The notes: generated by a model from the letters alone, not told the origin. A DNA stretch of 64,000 bases from Bacteroidetes bacterium GWF2_33_38 (GCA_001769505.1 MEOF01000020.1:47130-111129); one strand, 5' to 3'. Shown: positions 53,359 to 63,819, counted from the stretch's first letter. Numbers and translations: made by a program.

Positions 53359-55389
53359 TTAATTACTCGAAGTTTCAAAAAAGTGGTAAAAAGGTATGAG
53401 TTTGCCCTTTGAACTATAATTTGTTTTAACAAATTTTGAAATGTAGTTGTTGATTTCTTTAAATTCAATTGCATTGTTTTGATTTACATCGTGCTGATTT
53501 GAAATGCACTGTTTCAGCAATTCAGATATTGAATTCGTTGTATTACTGAAACTTAAAATCGAAAATTGTATTTTCTTGTCAAACAACTTAACAAAAATAT
53601 ATTTTGCCAACTCCTCTGGAAGAGTATTTTCATATTCTTTCAAATCACTAGGGCTTCCAGTATTGTTTAGTAAAAAGAAAAGATTATTGCTTTTTTTTGA
53701 TAATACGTCTAATAAGGAATCAATTTGATAAACAGATGTTTCGAAATCTTTTAAACCAGCATTTGGTAATAAAAAATATTGTTTATTCATGTTTTTTAAA
53801 AAAATACCTGTCAGCGAAACAATTATAACATCGTTGCTTGAAATAGGTTGTTCCAACATCTTAAATTTTGTGTTTAAAGTAGTAGGTGTTAAATTTTCAA
53901 TTTCAGGAAATCCATAATAACTTACATTTTTAAACAAAACACCCTTTTGCTTGCTTAATTCGGTCTGAATATCTACCGAATTTGTTTGTGAAAACATTTT
54001 GTTCATTTTTTTATCGGTGTAGCCTATTGGATTTATGTCAAAGAAGAATAAATTAGATATTTTAGCGTAATTCTGAAGATTTGAATACGTGATAAAAAAA
54101 GGTTTCGAGACATAAAACTCAGCATGATTATTTTTATCTGCATAAATTTGTATTTCGTTTTCGTCAGGAAATAAATAAATATCAAAAGTCAACTCTAAAT
54201 ATCCATTTCCTAAATCTTTAACAATTGGAGGGTTGGGTTTCTTTTCACTTCCATCGAACTTGAAATGTTCTTTCTTGTTGACATAAACTTTGTAGTTTTC
54301 GAACCCCAAATTTTTTACTTGCAATTTTAATTTGTAATCTCGTTCATAAAGTTCTAATCCATTTTCTAAATGCTTCGAAATTTTAAATATACTAGTATCG
54401 TTCTCATTAAACGAAAGTGTCGGTATTGGTCTCTTTGTACTCGAAATATTTAAATCTTCAACATCCCAAACACGAATCGTTTTATCAGCACTTGCACTTA
54501 CTAATATTTTTCCATTCGGGCTAAAAGCAACCGATTTAATAGTAAGTTGATGTCCGGTAAGAGTTCTGATACAAATTCCCTTTTGAATATCCCAAATTTT
54601 GATTGAAAAATCGTTTCCTCCACTTGCAAGATATTTCCCATCGGGACTGAATGAAACTGAATAAACACCATCGGTATGTCCGTTTAGTGTTTTTGCAAGT
54701 TTGTTTGTTTGCGTATCCCACAGTTTGATTATATTATCATTTCCTCCTGTTGCAATGAATTTTCCATCAGGGCTGTAACTCAACGCTTCTATTGGATATT
54801 TATGTCCCTTGAACGAAAAAACTTCGTAACCGTTAGATATATCGTGTATTCTTAAATATAAATCGTATCCACCGCTGGCTAGAAATTTTCCGTCGGGACT
54901 GTAATCAATAGCCCTTATACATTGTGTATGTCCTTGTAAACGCATAAGTTCTAAGCCTGTGGGTTCGTACCAAATAATTATTTCCTTATCCCAACCAGCA
55001 CTTGCTATAAATTTTCCAGTAGGCGAATAGCTTGCCGCACGTAATGATTTTTCGTGACCATTAAAACGTCGAATAACTTCTCCTGTATTTATGTCCCAAA
55101 TTTTAACGCTCTGATCCCAACTTCCGCTAACTAAATTTTTTCCATCGGGGCTAAATGAAATAGAAACTTCACCTGAGACATTATCGTAAAGTGTGCTTAA
55201 TAGTTCGCCCTTATTTATATCCCAGATTTTAATTTTTTTATCGGCACCAACGCTGGCTAATTTTTCGCCATCAGGACTGAATGCAATACCAAGTACAGGC
55301 TTATCTTGCCACTTTAAAAATTTCTCTTTGGTTTGAGAAAAAACAGAAAAATAAATCAAGAAAAATATAATCTGAATAAAAAATTTCAT
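53359..55389 (-). CDS. Exported seven-bladed WD40 protein with degenerate caspase-like domain
   Basis: 676 aa with a signal peptide (FFIQIIFFLIYFSVFSQ). Seven WD40 units follow (for example IAFSPDGEKLASVGADKKIK and VSFSPDGKYLASGGNDFSIK), ending near residue 315, one beta-propeller. After a strand-rich linker the last about 190 residues resemble a caspase (C14) p20 fold: NDVIIVSLTGIFLKN stands where the catalytic His motif should be and FFLLNNTGSPSDLKE where DACHSG should be. Both catalytic residues are absent, so the domain is probably inactive. Neighbours are a hybrid kinase and the sigma-factor operon. It could sense or assemble protein complexes in the periplasm. Confidence 0.8.
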   Translation of the reverse strand: MKFFIQIIFFLIYFSVFSQTKEKFLKWQDKPVLGIAFSPDGEKLASVGADKKIKIWDINKGELLSTLYDNVSGEVSISFSPDGKNLVSGSWDQSVKIWDINTGEVIRRFNGHEKSLRAASYSPTGKFIASAGWDKEIIIWYEPTGLELMRLQGHTQCIRAIDYSPDGKFLASGGYDLYLRIHDISNGYEVFSFKGHKYPIEALSYSPDGKFIATGGNDNIIKLWDTQTNKLAKTLNGHTDGVYSVSFSPDGKYLASGGNDFSIKIWDIQKGICIRTLTGHQLTIKSVAFSPNGKILVSASADKTIRVWDVEDLNISSTKRPIPTLSFNENDTSIFKISKHLENGLELYERDYKLKLQVKNLGFENYKVYVNKKEHFKFDGSEKKPNPPIVKDLGNGYLELTFDIYLFPDENEIQIYADKNNHAEFYVSKPFFITYSNLQNYAKISNLFFFDINPIGYTDKKMNKMFSQTNSVDIQTELSKQKGVLFKNVSYYGFPEIENLTPTTLNTKFKMLEQPISSNDVIIVSLTGIFLKNMNKQYFLLPNAGLKDFETSVYQIDSLLDVLSKKSNNLFFLLNNTGSPSDLKEYENTLPEELAKYIFVKLFDKKIQFSILSFSNTTNSISELLKQCISNQHDVNQNNAIEFKEINNYISKFVKTNYSSKGKLIPFYHFFETSSN

Positions 55390-55557
55390 ATTGTCCCAAA
55401 TAGGGCACTAATTTACCTAAAAAAAGCATTAATTAAACAGAATATTTGACTAATTTAAAAATACGATAATACAATCGAACTTGAAATGAAATAAGCAGCT
55501 AAACTTGAGAAGAATAACTGCTTATGATTGACCAAAATATGTAGATTAAAAGAGGAC

Positions 55558-56631
55558 TTAATTTAATTCAATTTCTCCAAATTTGCTATCAATAGTTATC
55601 TTAGCTGTCGTATTTATATCGGGACCAAATTTCCCTGAAATTTTTTTTCCTTCGCCGTTTTTAACTATATTCAAATTATTTCCTCCATCAAATTCAATTT
55701 CGCAATATTCAACTGTGGCATCGAGATTATAAGATATATTTTCATTCAATTCCAAGTCAATTGTTCCATATTCATTTATAATCTTTATTTCTTTAAATTC
55801 AGGTGAAATTTCTTTTACTTCAAAATCGCCGAATTCCATATCAAGTTCTAATTTGTTGATGATTTTTTGAACTTCTATATCCACATATCCGGCATTCAAT
55901 ACAAGATTGTTTACAGTTCCTATTTTGTAACTATCGAATTTCGAGTCGCAAATTAAAGAACTTACATTTTTAATTTTAACATCTGAATAACTCGATAAAC
56001 TTATAATTGCCTTACACTCGTCGATGGATAAGTCTCCAAAACTCGTCAAAAATTTTGCCCAAGTACACGTTCCAATTGAAACATTTCCGTATGAAGCCGA
56101 AATTGTACTCATCGGTTTTGAATCATCAAACATCAGTTTATTCGCTCTAAAATCTCCAAATTGGACATCAAAATTCGATTTCCCGTTGTGTTCGTTTATG
56201 AAGATGTCGCCAAATTTATTTTGCACTTTTAATTTCAAGTAACGGGGTAAACTGACGGTGTAGTTTATTTCAAAATTTTGTTCTCCTGATTTATTTTTAT
56301 TGCGTGATTCTTCAATAATTGTTTCGATTTTTATTAAACTTTCAAGTTCCTCAATTTTAATGCTTATTTTATTGAGAATTGCGTCAGCCTTTTCTTTTTT
56401 CAAATCCTTAACGATTATTAAAACTTCAAGATTAACTGAGTTCTTTTCCCAATCAATGAAATCAATTTTTCCAAATTTATTGTTTATATCAAGTAATGTT
56501 TGTTCGTTTACAAGAAACTCTTGTTTTACTGTTTTGCTAAAAATTTCACCTTCTTCGGAAAATAAGTTGTTCGTGCTCGAAAATATTACGAGCCAACATA
56601 ATAGTATTGTTTTATAATTCAATGCTTTCAT
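55558..56631 (-). CDS. DUF4097-like putative adhesin / exported beta-helix protein
   Basis: About 357 aa from 56631 (MKALNYKTILLCWLVIF signal peptide); the frame opens at 56655. The mature protein is a series of short strands alternating with small turns (LDINNKFGKIDFIDWEKNSV, LKVQNKFGDIFINEHNGKS, KIINEYGTIDLELNENISYN, ITIDSKFGEIELN), the repeated 'NKFGxI' pattern typical of DUF4097 head domains. It overlaps the anti-sigma gene by about 20 bases and is the third gene of the sigma/anti-sigma unit, so it is probably made under that sigma factor's control. Confidence 0.8.
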   Translation of the reverse strand: MKALNYKTILLCWLVIFSSTNNLFSEEGEIFSKTVKQEFLVNEQTLLDINNKFGKIDFIDWEKNSVNLEVLIIVKDLKKEKADAILNKISIKIEELESLIKIETIIEESRNKNKSGEQNFEINYTVSLPRYLKLKVQNKFGDIFINEHNGKSNFDVQFGDFRANKLMFDDSKPMSTISASYGNVSIGTCTWAKFLTSFGDLSIDECKAIISLSSYSDVKIKNVSSLICDSKFDSYKIGTVNNLVLNAGYVDIEVQKIINKLELDMEFGDFEVKEISPEFKEIKIINEYGTIDLELNENISYNLDATVEYCEIEFDGGNNLNIVKNGEGKKISGKFGPDINTTAKITIDSKFGEIELN

Positions 56632-57154
56632 AATTTTTTTGTTTTTTAGTTTCAACCATTTTTAATTTTGATAATATATTGTCAATTACATGTAATTTGG
56701 TTTGATAGTGCACTATTAAAGCACTTATAATTCTTTCGTCATTTGGATTTGCTTTTAGTTCTTTTTCTAAATATTGTTTAACAGTATCCATTTGATGAAG
56801 TTCGCTTAACAATATTTCTTTTTCCAACTCGCTTTCCAAAAAATTCATGTTTTTGATACTTGATATTTTGCTTGCAATTTTCGATGTATAATACACTTCA
56901 ACCTCATTTAGTTCTGAATTACATACTATGAATTGTGTTTGTTTCTGCTCTGGAATCAGATGCTCGTAAGTCCACAATGACGATAATGCTATCAGAATCA
57001 TAATTGATGCAGCCTTTGCATAGAAAAAAATATTTCTTTTTTTTGTATTTCTTTTTTCGAGAATTTTCGAGAATCTCGCAAAATGTTTCTCTGACGGTTC
57101 TTCACTATCAAAGAGTTCACGATTATTGTTTATTATATTGTTTAATTCTTTCAT
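56612..57154 (-). CDS. Anti-sigma factor-like membrane protein
   Basis: 180 aa with one transmembrane helix near residues 44-62 (AKAASIMILIALSSLWTYE). The short N-terminal cytoplasmic part (KEHFARFSKILEKRN-like, residues 1-40) would bind the sigma factor and the outer part is a helical domain (SELEKEILLSELHQMDTV). It lacks the zinc-binding ZAS motif. It lies 7 bases after the ECF sigma gene, the usual position of the cognate anti-sigma factor, and is coupled to the DUF4097-like gene. Confidence 0.7.
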   Translation of the reverse strand: MKELNNIINNNRELFDSEEPSEKHFARFSKILEKRNTKKRNIFFYAKAASIMILIALSSLWTYEHLIPEQKQTQFIVCNSELNEVEVYYTSKIASKISSIKNMNFLESELEKEILLSELHQMDTVKQYLEKELKANPNDERIISALIVHYQTKLHVIDNILSKLKMVETKKQKNYESIEL

Positions 57155-57161
57155 TTATAAA

Positions 57162-57710
57162 TTAATTTAATAGCTGAATTAATTTTCGTTTCGCTCGCAT
57201 AAACTGACTTCGTGAAGTCGCACTTGTTATGTTTAAAATTTGACTTATTTCTTCGTGGTCGTAACCTTCAATCAGGTTTAAGCTAATAATAATTCTATAC
57301 CCATTAGGAAGTGAATTAATTGCTTTTTTAATTTTTTCGACTTGCTGATTTATTTCAATTTGATTCGAAAACTCATATGTCTCATATTCAACACACTCAT
57401 CTGTATTTATTTCATCGAAGGAACTGAATATCTTGTTATTTCGAAGCGTGTCAATCGATTTGTTCACTACAATTTTTTTTAACCAAGCACCAAAACTTAC
57501 ATTGCCTGAGTAATATTCGATTTTATCGAAAGCCGATAGAAATGCTTCTTGCATAATATCTTCGGCTTCTTGAGTGCTATTTACTATACGCAAACTTGTA
57601 TTGTACATGCTTTTATAATAGAGTTTATAAATCTCGAATTGGGCTTTTTTATCGCCACTTTTACACTTATCAATAAGTGTTTGATGTATGTTTTGATAAT
57701 TGTTACTCAA
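57162..57710 (-). CDS. ECF-type RNA polymerase sigma factor
   Basis: 182 aa. Region 2 (FEIYKLYYKSMYNTSLRIVN, AEDIMQEAFLSAFDKIEYY, SFGAWLKKIVVNKSIDTLR) binds RNA polymerase and the -10 element; region 4 (INSLPNGYRIIISLNLIEGY, DHEEISQILNITSATSRSQF) binds the -35 element. Only regions 2 and 4 are present, as in the ECF family. It begins the operon with the anti-sigma-like gene and the DUF4097-like gene. Its inducing signal is unknown. Confidence 0.93.
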   Translation of the reverse strand: MSNNYQNIHQTLIDKCKSGDKKAQFEIYKLYYKSMYNTSLRIVNSTQEAEDIMQEAFLSAFDKIEYYSGNVSFGAWLKKIVVNKSIDTLRNNKIFSSFDEINTDECVEYETYEFSNQIEINQQVEKIKKAINSLPNGYRIIISLNLIEGYDHEEISQILNITSATSRSQFMRAKRKLIQLLN

Positions 57711-57850
57711 TTCAAATCTATTTTTGATACAAAGACTCTAAAAAAAGATAAGTGCTGCATAAAAGTAAAAAAAATATTTCCAGATTTGCTTGCCGAGTAT
57801 TTACATATCTAAAACATATCGCTTTTAAAAAATATTTTATACATTTATAA

Positions 57851-57883
57851 AATAAAAAAAGCGAGTCTTTTGAACCCGCTTTA
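57851..57883 (-). terminator. Rho-independent terminator of the tracrRNA
   Basis: On the minus strand the 9-bp stem AAGCGGGTT / AGACTCGCTT (one G:U pair), loop CAAA, then a run of seven T. It forms the 3' hairpin of the predicted tracrRNA. Confidence 0.8.
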
Positions 57884-57929
57884 AATGTTTTCACAACGGA
57901 ATAATCCTTATTGTGATTTGCTTCATTTA
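57851..57929 (-). ncRNA. Predicted tracrRNA of the type II-C CRISPR system
   Basis: On the minus strand, about 80 nt. The anti-repeat lies at 57911-57933 on the plus strand (GCTTCATTTAGTAT shown there) and matches the CRISPR repeat visible at the right window edge (GCTTTCATTTAGTAT on the minus strand) except for one missing T, an expected bulge. It is followed by a small stem region (GGATTATTCC) and by a terminator hairpin (AAGCG...CGCTT stem with one G:U pair, 57858-57882) with a run of seven T. A promoter is listed separately. It is divergent from cas9, whose ATG is 43 bases away. The exact 5' and 3' ends are inferred. Confidence 0.8.
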
Positions 57930-57935
57930 GTATGA

Positions 57936-57965
57936 CAAATGTAATTGAAAAATAGATAAAACAAA
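57936..57965 (-). promoter_or_regulatory. Promoter of the tracrRNA
   Basis: Minus strand: TTTG -33 box (57962-57965), 18 bases, then TACATTTG (57936-57943), a full match to TAnnTTTG. It would start transcription near 57929, at the outer edge of the anti-repeat. The -33 box lies only 7 bases from the cas9 start codon. Confidence 0.7.
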
Positions 57966-57971
57966 AATATT

Positions 57972-60900
57972 ATGAAAAAGATTTTGGGACTCGATTTAGG
58001 TACAAACAGTATTGGTTGGGCATTGGTTTCGGAGAATGAAAACAAAAAAGAAATAATTGGAATGGGAAGTCGAATAATTCCATTAAGTTCTGATGATAAA
58101 ACTGAATTTTCTTCAGGAAATACAATCTCTAAAAATCAAAAAAGAACAGAAAAACGAGGACAACGAAGAGGGTATGATCGTTATCAACTTAGAAGAGAAG
58201 CGTTAACGGCTGAACTAAAAAAGAATAATATGCTCCCCGATGAAAATTTAATAAAACTAAAGCCATTGGAACTTTGGGGTTTGAGAGAAAAAGCCGTAAA
58301 TGAACAAATTACACTTAATGAATTTGGAAGAGTTTTATATCATTTGAATCAAAAACGTGGCTATAAAAGTAGCCGAAGCGATGCTAATTTAGATAAAAAA
58401 GATACCGATTATGTAAAAGAAGTAAAAGGCAGATTTGAAGATATTAACGAACAAGGAATTACTATTGGTCAAAAATTTTATGCTGAATTACAAAAAAATG
58501 AATATTACAGAATAAAACAACAAGTTTTTCCAAGAGAAGCATACATTAAAGAGTTTGAGAAAATTTGTGAACAACAACAAATTTATTATCCGTATATTAT
58601 TACAAATGAGTTTGTTCGGCATTTAAAAGATGATGTTATTTATTATCAACGAAAACTTAAATCACAAAAAGGATTAGTAAGTATTTGTGAATTTGAAGGA
58701 TTTTATACAAAAACAAAAGAAGGAAAAGAAATTTTTGCAGGACCAAAAGTTGCTCCCAAAAGTTCTCCATTATTTCAAGTTTGTAAAATTTGGGAAACGA
58801 TTAATACTATTACTTTAAAAAATAAAAAAGGAGAAATATTTTTTATTTCAATTGAAAAGAAGAACGAAATATTTGAATATTTAGACAACAACGAAAAACT
58901 AACTCAAGTAAGACTTTTTGAAATTTTAGAATTAGATAAAAATGACGGCTGGAGTGGTAATAAACAAACAGCTAAGGGATTACAAGGCAATATCACTAAA
59001 GCGTTAATTTTGAATGCGATAAAATCTTCAAAATTTGACGAACAACATATACAATTTAACTTAACAGTTGATGATTTAGATAAAGAATGTTATTTAGTTG
59101 ATAGAAAAACTGGCGAAATTCTTGAAACAAAAGTTAAGAAAACAATCAAACCAAATATTGAAGAACTTCCATTGTATAAATTATGGCATACAATTTATTC
59201 AATTTCAGATGATTTGGATTGTGTGAATACACTGATTGAAAAATTTAAAATTAACAAAGAAACGGCAGAAAATTTGGCTAAAATAGATTTTGTAAAATTT
59301 GGATTTGGAAATAAATCAGTAAAATCAATGAGAAAAATTCTTCCATATTTAATGGACGGATATGTTTATAGTGATGCTTGTTCTTTTGCTGGTTATAATC
59401 ATTCTAACTCTATAACTAATGATGAAAACTTAAAAAGAAAATTACTTAATGCAATTCCCAATCTTTCTAAAAATAGCTTAAGGCAACCTGTTGTTGAGAA
59501 AATTCTTAATCAAACAATTAATCTTGTTAATGAAATAATTGATGAGAAACGAGGATGGATAACAAGACAAGAAAGGTTAAATAATAAATTTGAAATCCGC
59601 GTTGAACTTTCGAGAGAACTAAAACAGAGCAAAGATGAAAGAAATGATACATCAATTGCAATGGAAGCCAACAAAAAAATTAATGAAGAAGTTACCAACA
59701 GATTGAAAGGGCTAAACATAAGGACAAGCAAAAGGAATATTGAAAAATACAAATTTATTTTTCCAATAAGAACTCTTTATAATAAAGATGGACGGTTTGA
59801 TAAAAAAAGTTTTGAAAATGCTCAAGCATTTAAACAATGTATATATTGTGGTGAAAGTTTTAGTATAACAGAGGCAATTAATGGCGATAATTTTGATGTT
59901 GACCATATTATTCCTAAATCTTTGTTATTTGACGATTCCCAAACAAATCGTGTTTTAGTTCATCGCAAATGTAATGCTGACGATAAAAAAAATAAAACGG
60001 CTTATGATTTTATAAGAGCAAAAGGGGATGAAGAATTAAATAAGTATCTAGAAAGATTAGAAAATTGGTATAAAAAAGGAATTTTATCATATTCAAAACT
60101 TGAACGATTAAAGGTTTCTAACGAAGATTATGTTGATAGAAAAAGAAAAGGAAAAGAAACGGATTCCGATAAAAAACTTTGGGAAAATTTTACCGAACGT
60201 CAATTACGGGAAACACAATATATTTCAAGAAAATCAAAAGAAATTTTAGAGCAAGTTTGTTATAATGTTTGGAGTACAAGTGGAAGTGTAACCGAACATT
60301 TGAGAAGAATTTGGGGTTGGGACGATGTTTTAATGAATTTACAATTGTCAAAATATCGTGATTTATCAGATATGATTTATACAGACGAATGGGAAACAAA
60401 TGATGGTCAGATTCACAAAAAAGAGAAAATAAAAAATTGGAGCAAACGAGATGATCATCGACACCATGCCATTGATGCACTGGCTATTGCTTGTACTCAA
60501 CAAGGATTTGTTCAACGAATAAATACGTTAAGTTCTCAGCAAAACAGAGATGAAATGTATGCAGAAATTGAGAAGCAAGGCAAAGAATTTAAAGAAAAAT
60601 TAAATTTGCTTGACAAATATTTGATACTCCAAAAACCTTTTACAACTAATCAAATTGAAAAAAATGCGTCTGAAATATTAGTTTCATTCAAAGCCGGAAA
60701 AAGAGTTGCTACAATAGGTAAAAGAAAAGTAAAAAAGAATGGAAAAAAAGAAGTGGTGCAAACAGGAATTATTATACCACGTGGTCAATTAAGCGAAGAA
60801 AGTGTTTATGGAAAAGTTAAAACAATTGCTACAGATTTAAAAACAAATAAAATCATAAAATATACTCCAAAATATTTGTTTGAAAATTCACATTTAATAT

Positions 60901-61880
60901 TCAATCCAAAAATTAAAGAATTGGTTGAAAAACGATTAACAAGATTTGAAAATGATTCCAAAAAAGCAATTTCATCATTAAAAAATGAACCAATTTATTT
61001 GGATGAAAATAAAACAATAGTTTTACAGTATGGAACTTGTTTTAGAGATGAAATTGTTATTAAATATCCACTTGGAACTGGACAAGGTATGTTATTTAAT
61101 GGTAAGGAAAATGAGTTAACAGCAAACAAAGTATTAGAGTCAATAGTAGATAAAGGAGTAAGAGATAAAATTAAAGCAAGAATTTTTATTAATGGAACTT
61201 TTATTGGTACAAAAGAAGCTTTCAAAGATTTAGAAAAAAATCCAGTTTTGCATAATGATGAGAAAAGAATTCCAATAAAATCTGTTAGATGTTTAACAGG
61301 TCTTAGTGCTGTTGCTTCAATAAAAAAAGACGAAAATGGAAAAGAAATTGGTTTTGTAAAACCAGGAAATAACCATCACATTGCTATTTATATTGATGAA
61401 AATGGAAAAAAACAAGAACATAGTTGTTCATTTTGGCATGCAGTTGAACGAAAAAAATATGGAATACCTGTAATTATTAAAAACCCCAAAGATATATGGG
61501 ATAAAATATTACTGAACAAAAATGAATATCCAAACAGCTTTCTTGAAAAAATCCCAAATGATAAATGGTTGTTTAATATGAGTTTACAACAAAATGAAAT
61601 GTTTATTTTAGAAATGAAAGATGATGATTTTGAAAAAGCAATAAAAGAAAATGATAAAAAAACGATAAATCAATATTTATATTTAGTTTGGTCAATTGCA
61701 GAAAATGATTACTGGTTTAGACATCACTTGGAAACAAAAAATAGTGAATTGAAAAAAATTGAGGGAGCAGTACAATCAAAACGATATTATAGAAAAAGCC
61801 TTGTAGCTCTTGAAAAATTAAATCCTAAAAAAATTAGAATAAATAATCTTGGAGAAATAACTTCAATTGGCGAATATTAA
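57972..61880 (+). CDS. cas9: CRISPR-associated endonuclease Cas9, type II-C
   Basis: 1302 aa. RNA-guided double-strand DNA endonuclease. RuvC-I has D8 (ILGLDLGTNSIGWAL); an arginine-rich bridge helix follows (KNQKRTEKRGQRRGYDRYQL). RuvC-II has E545 (IRVELSREL); the HNH nuclease has D644-H645 (FDVDHIIPKSLLFDD), N659, and a CIYCGE Zn-like pair. RuvC-III has H831 and D835 (DHRHHAIDALAIAC). The C-terminal about 400 residues are the PAM-interacting part. All catalytic residues are intact, so it should be active. It is 15 bases upstream of the transposase gene rather than directly beside cas1. Confidence 0.97.
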   Translation: MKKILGLDLGTNSIGWALVSENENKKEIIGMGSRIIPLSSDDKTEFSSGNTISKNQKRTEKRGQRRGYDRYQLRREALTAELKKNNMLPDENLIKLKPLELWGLREKAVNEQITLNEFGRVLYHLNQKRGYKSSRSDANLDKKDTDYVKEVKGRFEDINEQGITIGQKFYAELQKNEYYRIKQQVFPREAYIKEFEKICEQQQIYYPYIITNEFVRHLKDDVIYYQRKLKSQKGLVSICEFEGFYTKTKEGKEIFAGPKVAPKSSPLFQVCKIWETINTITLKNKKGEIFFISIEKKNEIFEYLDNNEKLTQVRLFEILELDKNDGWSGNKQTAKGLQGNITKALILNAIKSSKFDEQHIQFNLTVDDLDKECYLVDRKTGEILETKVKKTIKPNIEELPLYKLWHTIYSISDDLDCVNTLIEKFKINKETAENLAKIDFVKFGFGNKSVKSMRKILPYLMDGYVYSDACSFAGYNHSNSITNDENLKRKLLNAIPNLSKNSLRQPVVEKILNQTINLVNEIIDEKRGWITRQERLNNKFEIRVELSRELKQSKDERNDTSIAMEANKKINEEVTNRLKGLNIRTSKRNIEKYKFIFPIRTLYNKDGRFDKKSFENAQAFKQCIYCGESFSITEAINGDNFDVDHIIPKSLLFDDSQTNRVLVHRKCNADDKKNKTAYDFIRAKGDEELNKYLERLENWYKKGILSYSKLERLKVSNEDYVDRKRKGKETDSDKKLWENFTERQLRETQYISRKSKEILEQVCYNVWSTSGSVTEHLRRIWGWDDVLMNLQLSKYRDLSDMIYTDEWETNDGQIHKKEKIKNWSKRDDHRHHAIDALAIACTQQGFVQRINTLSSQQNRDEMYAEIEKQGKEFKEKLNLLDKYLILQKPFTTNQIEKNASEILVSFKAGKRVATIGKRKVKKNGKKEVVQTGIIIPRGQLSEESVYGKVKTIATDLKTNKIIKYTPKYLFENSHLIFNPKIKELVEKRLTRFENDSKKAISSLKNEPIYLDENKTIVLQYGTCFRDEIVIKYPLGTGQGMLFNGKENELTANKVLESIVDKGVRDKIKARIFINGTFIGTKEAFKDLEKNPVLHNDEKRIPIKSVRCLTGLSAVASIKKDENGKEIGFVKPGNNHHIAIYIDENGKKQEHSCSFWHAVERKKYGIPVIIKNPKDIWDKILLNKNEYPNSFLEKIPNDKWLFNMSLQQNEMFILEMKDDDFEKAIKENDKKTINQYLYLVWSIAENDYWFRHHLETKNSELKKIEGAVQSKRYYRKSLVALEKLNPKKIRINNLGEITSIGEY

Positions 61881-61895
61881 CATAAAATCGAGAAA

Positions 61896-62519
61896 ATGAA
61901 AAATTATACTTGCAAACTAGAAGAAGATAAATTTTATCATATCTACAATCGTGGGAATAATAAAGACAAATTATTTTATTCGAATGCGAATTATGAATAT
62001 TTTTTACGCAAGTATGACGAATATTTATCGGATTTTGTAGAAACTTATGCTTTTTGTTTGTTGCCAAATCATTTTCATTTTTTGGTGCGTATTAAGAATG
62101 TTTCTAAACTTACTGAATCGATGATATCGCTCAAAGCGATATCATCGATAAAAGAAGAAGTAATATTATCGACAGAAGAACGCTTTCGTCGTTTATTTAT
62201 TACCTATTCACAAGCAATAAACAAGCAACAAAATCGACATGGAAGTTTGTTCGAAAAACCCTTTAGGCGAATCGAAATAAGCAATACAAAATATTTAGCG
62301 AATTTGGTTTTTTATATTCATGCAAATCCAACATTACACGGTATTGATAAGGATTTTAGAATGTATGCATGGAGTAGCTATCATCGAATTTTGATTAGCA
62401 AACCGAGCAAATTACAGAAAGCAGAAGTTATTGAATGGTTTAGCGATAAAGAAAACTATGTAGCTTTTCATTCACAAAAAATTGAAATCGAAAAAATTAA
62501 GCAATTGTTATTGGAGTAG
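61896..62519 (+). CDS. REP-associated tyrosine transposase (RAYT, IS200/Y1_Tnp family)
   Basis: 207 aa. Single-strand HUH endonuclease fold: the HUH pair is H59-x-H61 (LLPNHFHFLV) and the catalytic tyrosine is probably Y140 (NLVFYIHANP). HGSLFEKPFRRIEI is typical of the Bacteroidota RAYT/Y1 transposases. Such proteins cleave at REP hairpins and can mobilise them. It stands in the same orientation between cas9 (15-base gap) and the REP hairpin before cas1, so it interrupts the cas operon. Its own coding sequence holds a perfect palindrome at 62117-62149 (residues 74-85), related to the flanking REPs. No terminal repeats of a complete insertion sequence are seen, so it is likely an immobilised or domesticated copy. 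Confidence 0.9.
   Translation: MKNYTCKLEEDKFYHIYNRGNNKDKLFYSNANYEYFLRKYDEYLSDFVETYAFCLLPNHFHFLVRIKNVSKLTESMISLKAISSIKEEVILSTEERFRRLFITYSQAINKQQNRHGSLFEKPFRRIEISNTKYLANLVFYIHANPTLHGIDKDFRMYAWSSYHRILISKPSKLQKAEVIEWFSDKENYVAFHSQKIEIEKIKQLLLE
62117..62149. repeat. REP-like palindrome inside the transposase gene (inverted half-site arrangement)
   Basis: ATCGATGATATCGCT, a 3-base CAA loop, and AGCGATATCATCGAT: perfect 15-bp arms. Its right half AGCGATATCATC matches the left arms of the flanking REPs (AGCGATACCACC, AGCGATGCCACC) at 10 of 12 and 9 of 12 positions. The order is reversed relative to the REPs: here the ATCGCT end comes before the AGCGAT end. It reads in frame through the protein. Confidence 0.9.
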
Positions 62520-62532
62520 TTATTAATAAATT

Positions 62533-62565
62533 AGCGATACCACCTTTTTAAAAGGTGGTATCGCT
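62533..62565. repeat. REP-like hairpin between the transposase and cas1
   Basis: Perfect 16-bp arms (AGCGATACCACCTTTT with AAAAGGTGGTATCGCT) around a single central T. It lies 13 bases after the transposase stop and 16 bases before the cas1 ATG. It could act as a target of the transposase and also as an attenuating hairpin between the two genes. Confidence 0.93.
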
Positions 62566-62581
62566 TAAAACAAGACTAATT

Positions 62582-63818
<1,237 letters not shown>

Positions 63819-63819
63819 T

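Noticed and set aside
61834..62067. Antisense open frame over the end of cas9 and start of the transposase gene
   Set aside because: Low-complexity translation without family features; overlaps two well supported genes.
62555..62581. Upstream start of cas1 in frame (GTG at 62555)
   Set aside because: Lies in the REP hairpin; the ATG at 62582 begins the conserved Cas1 sequence.
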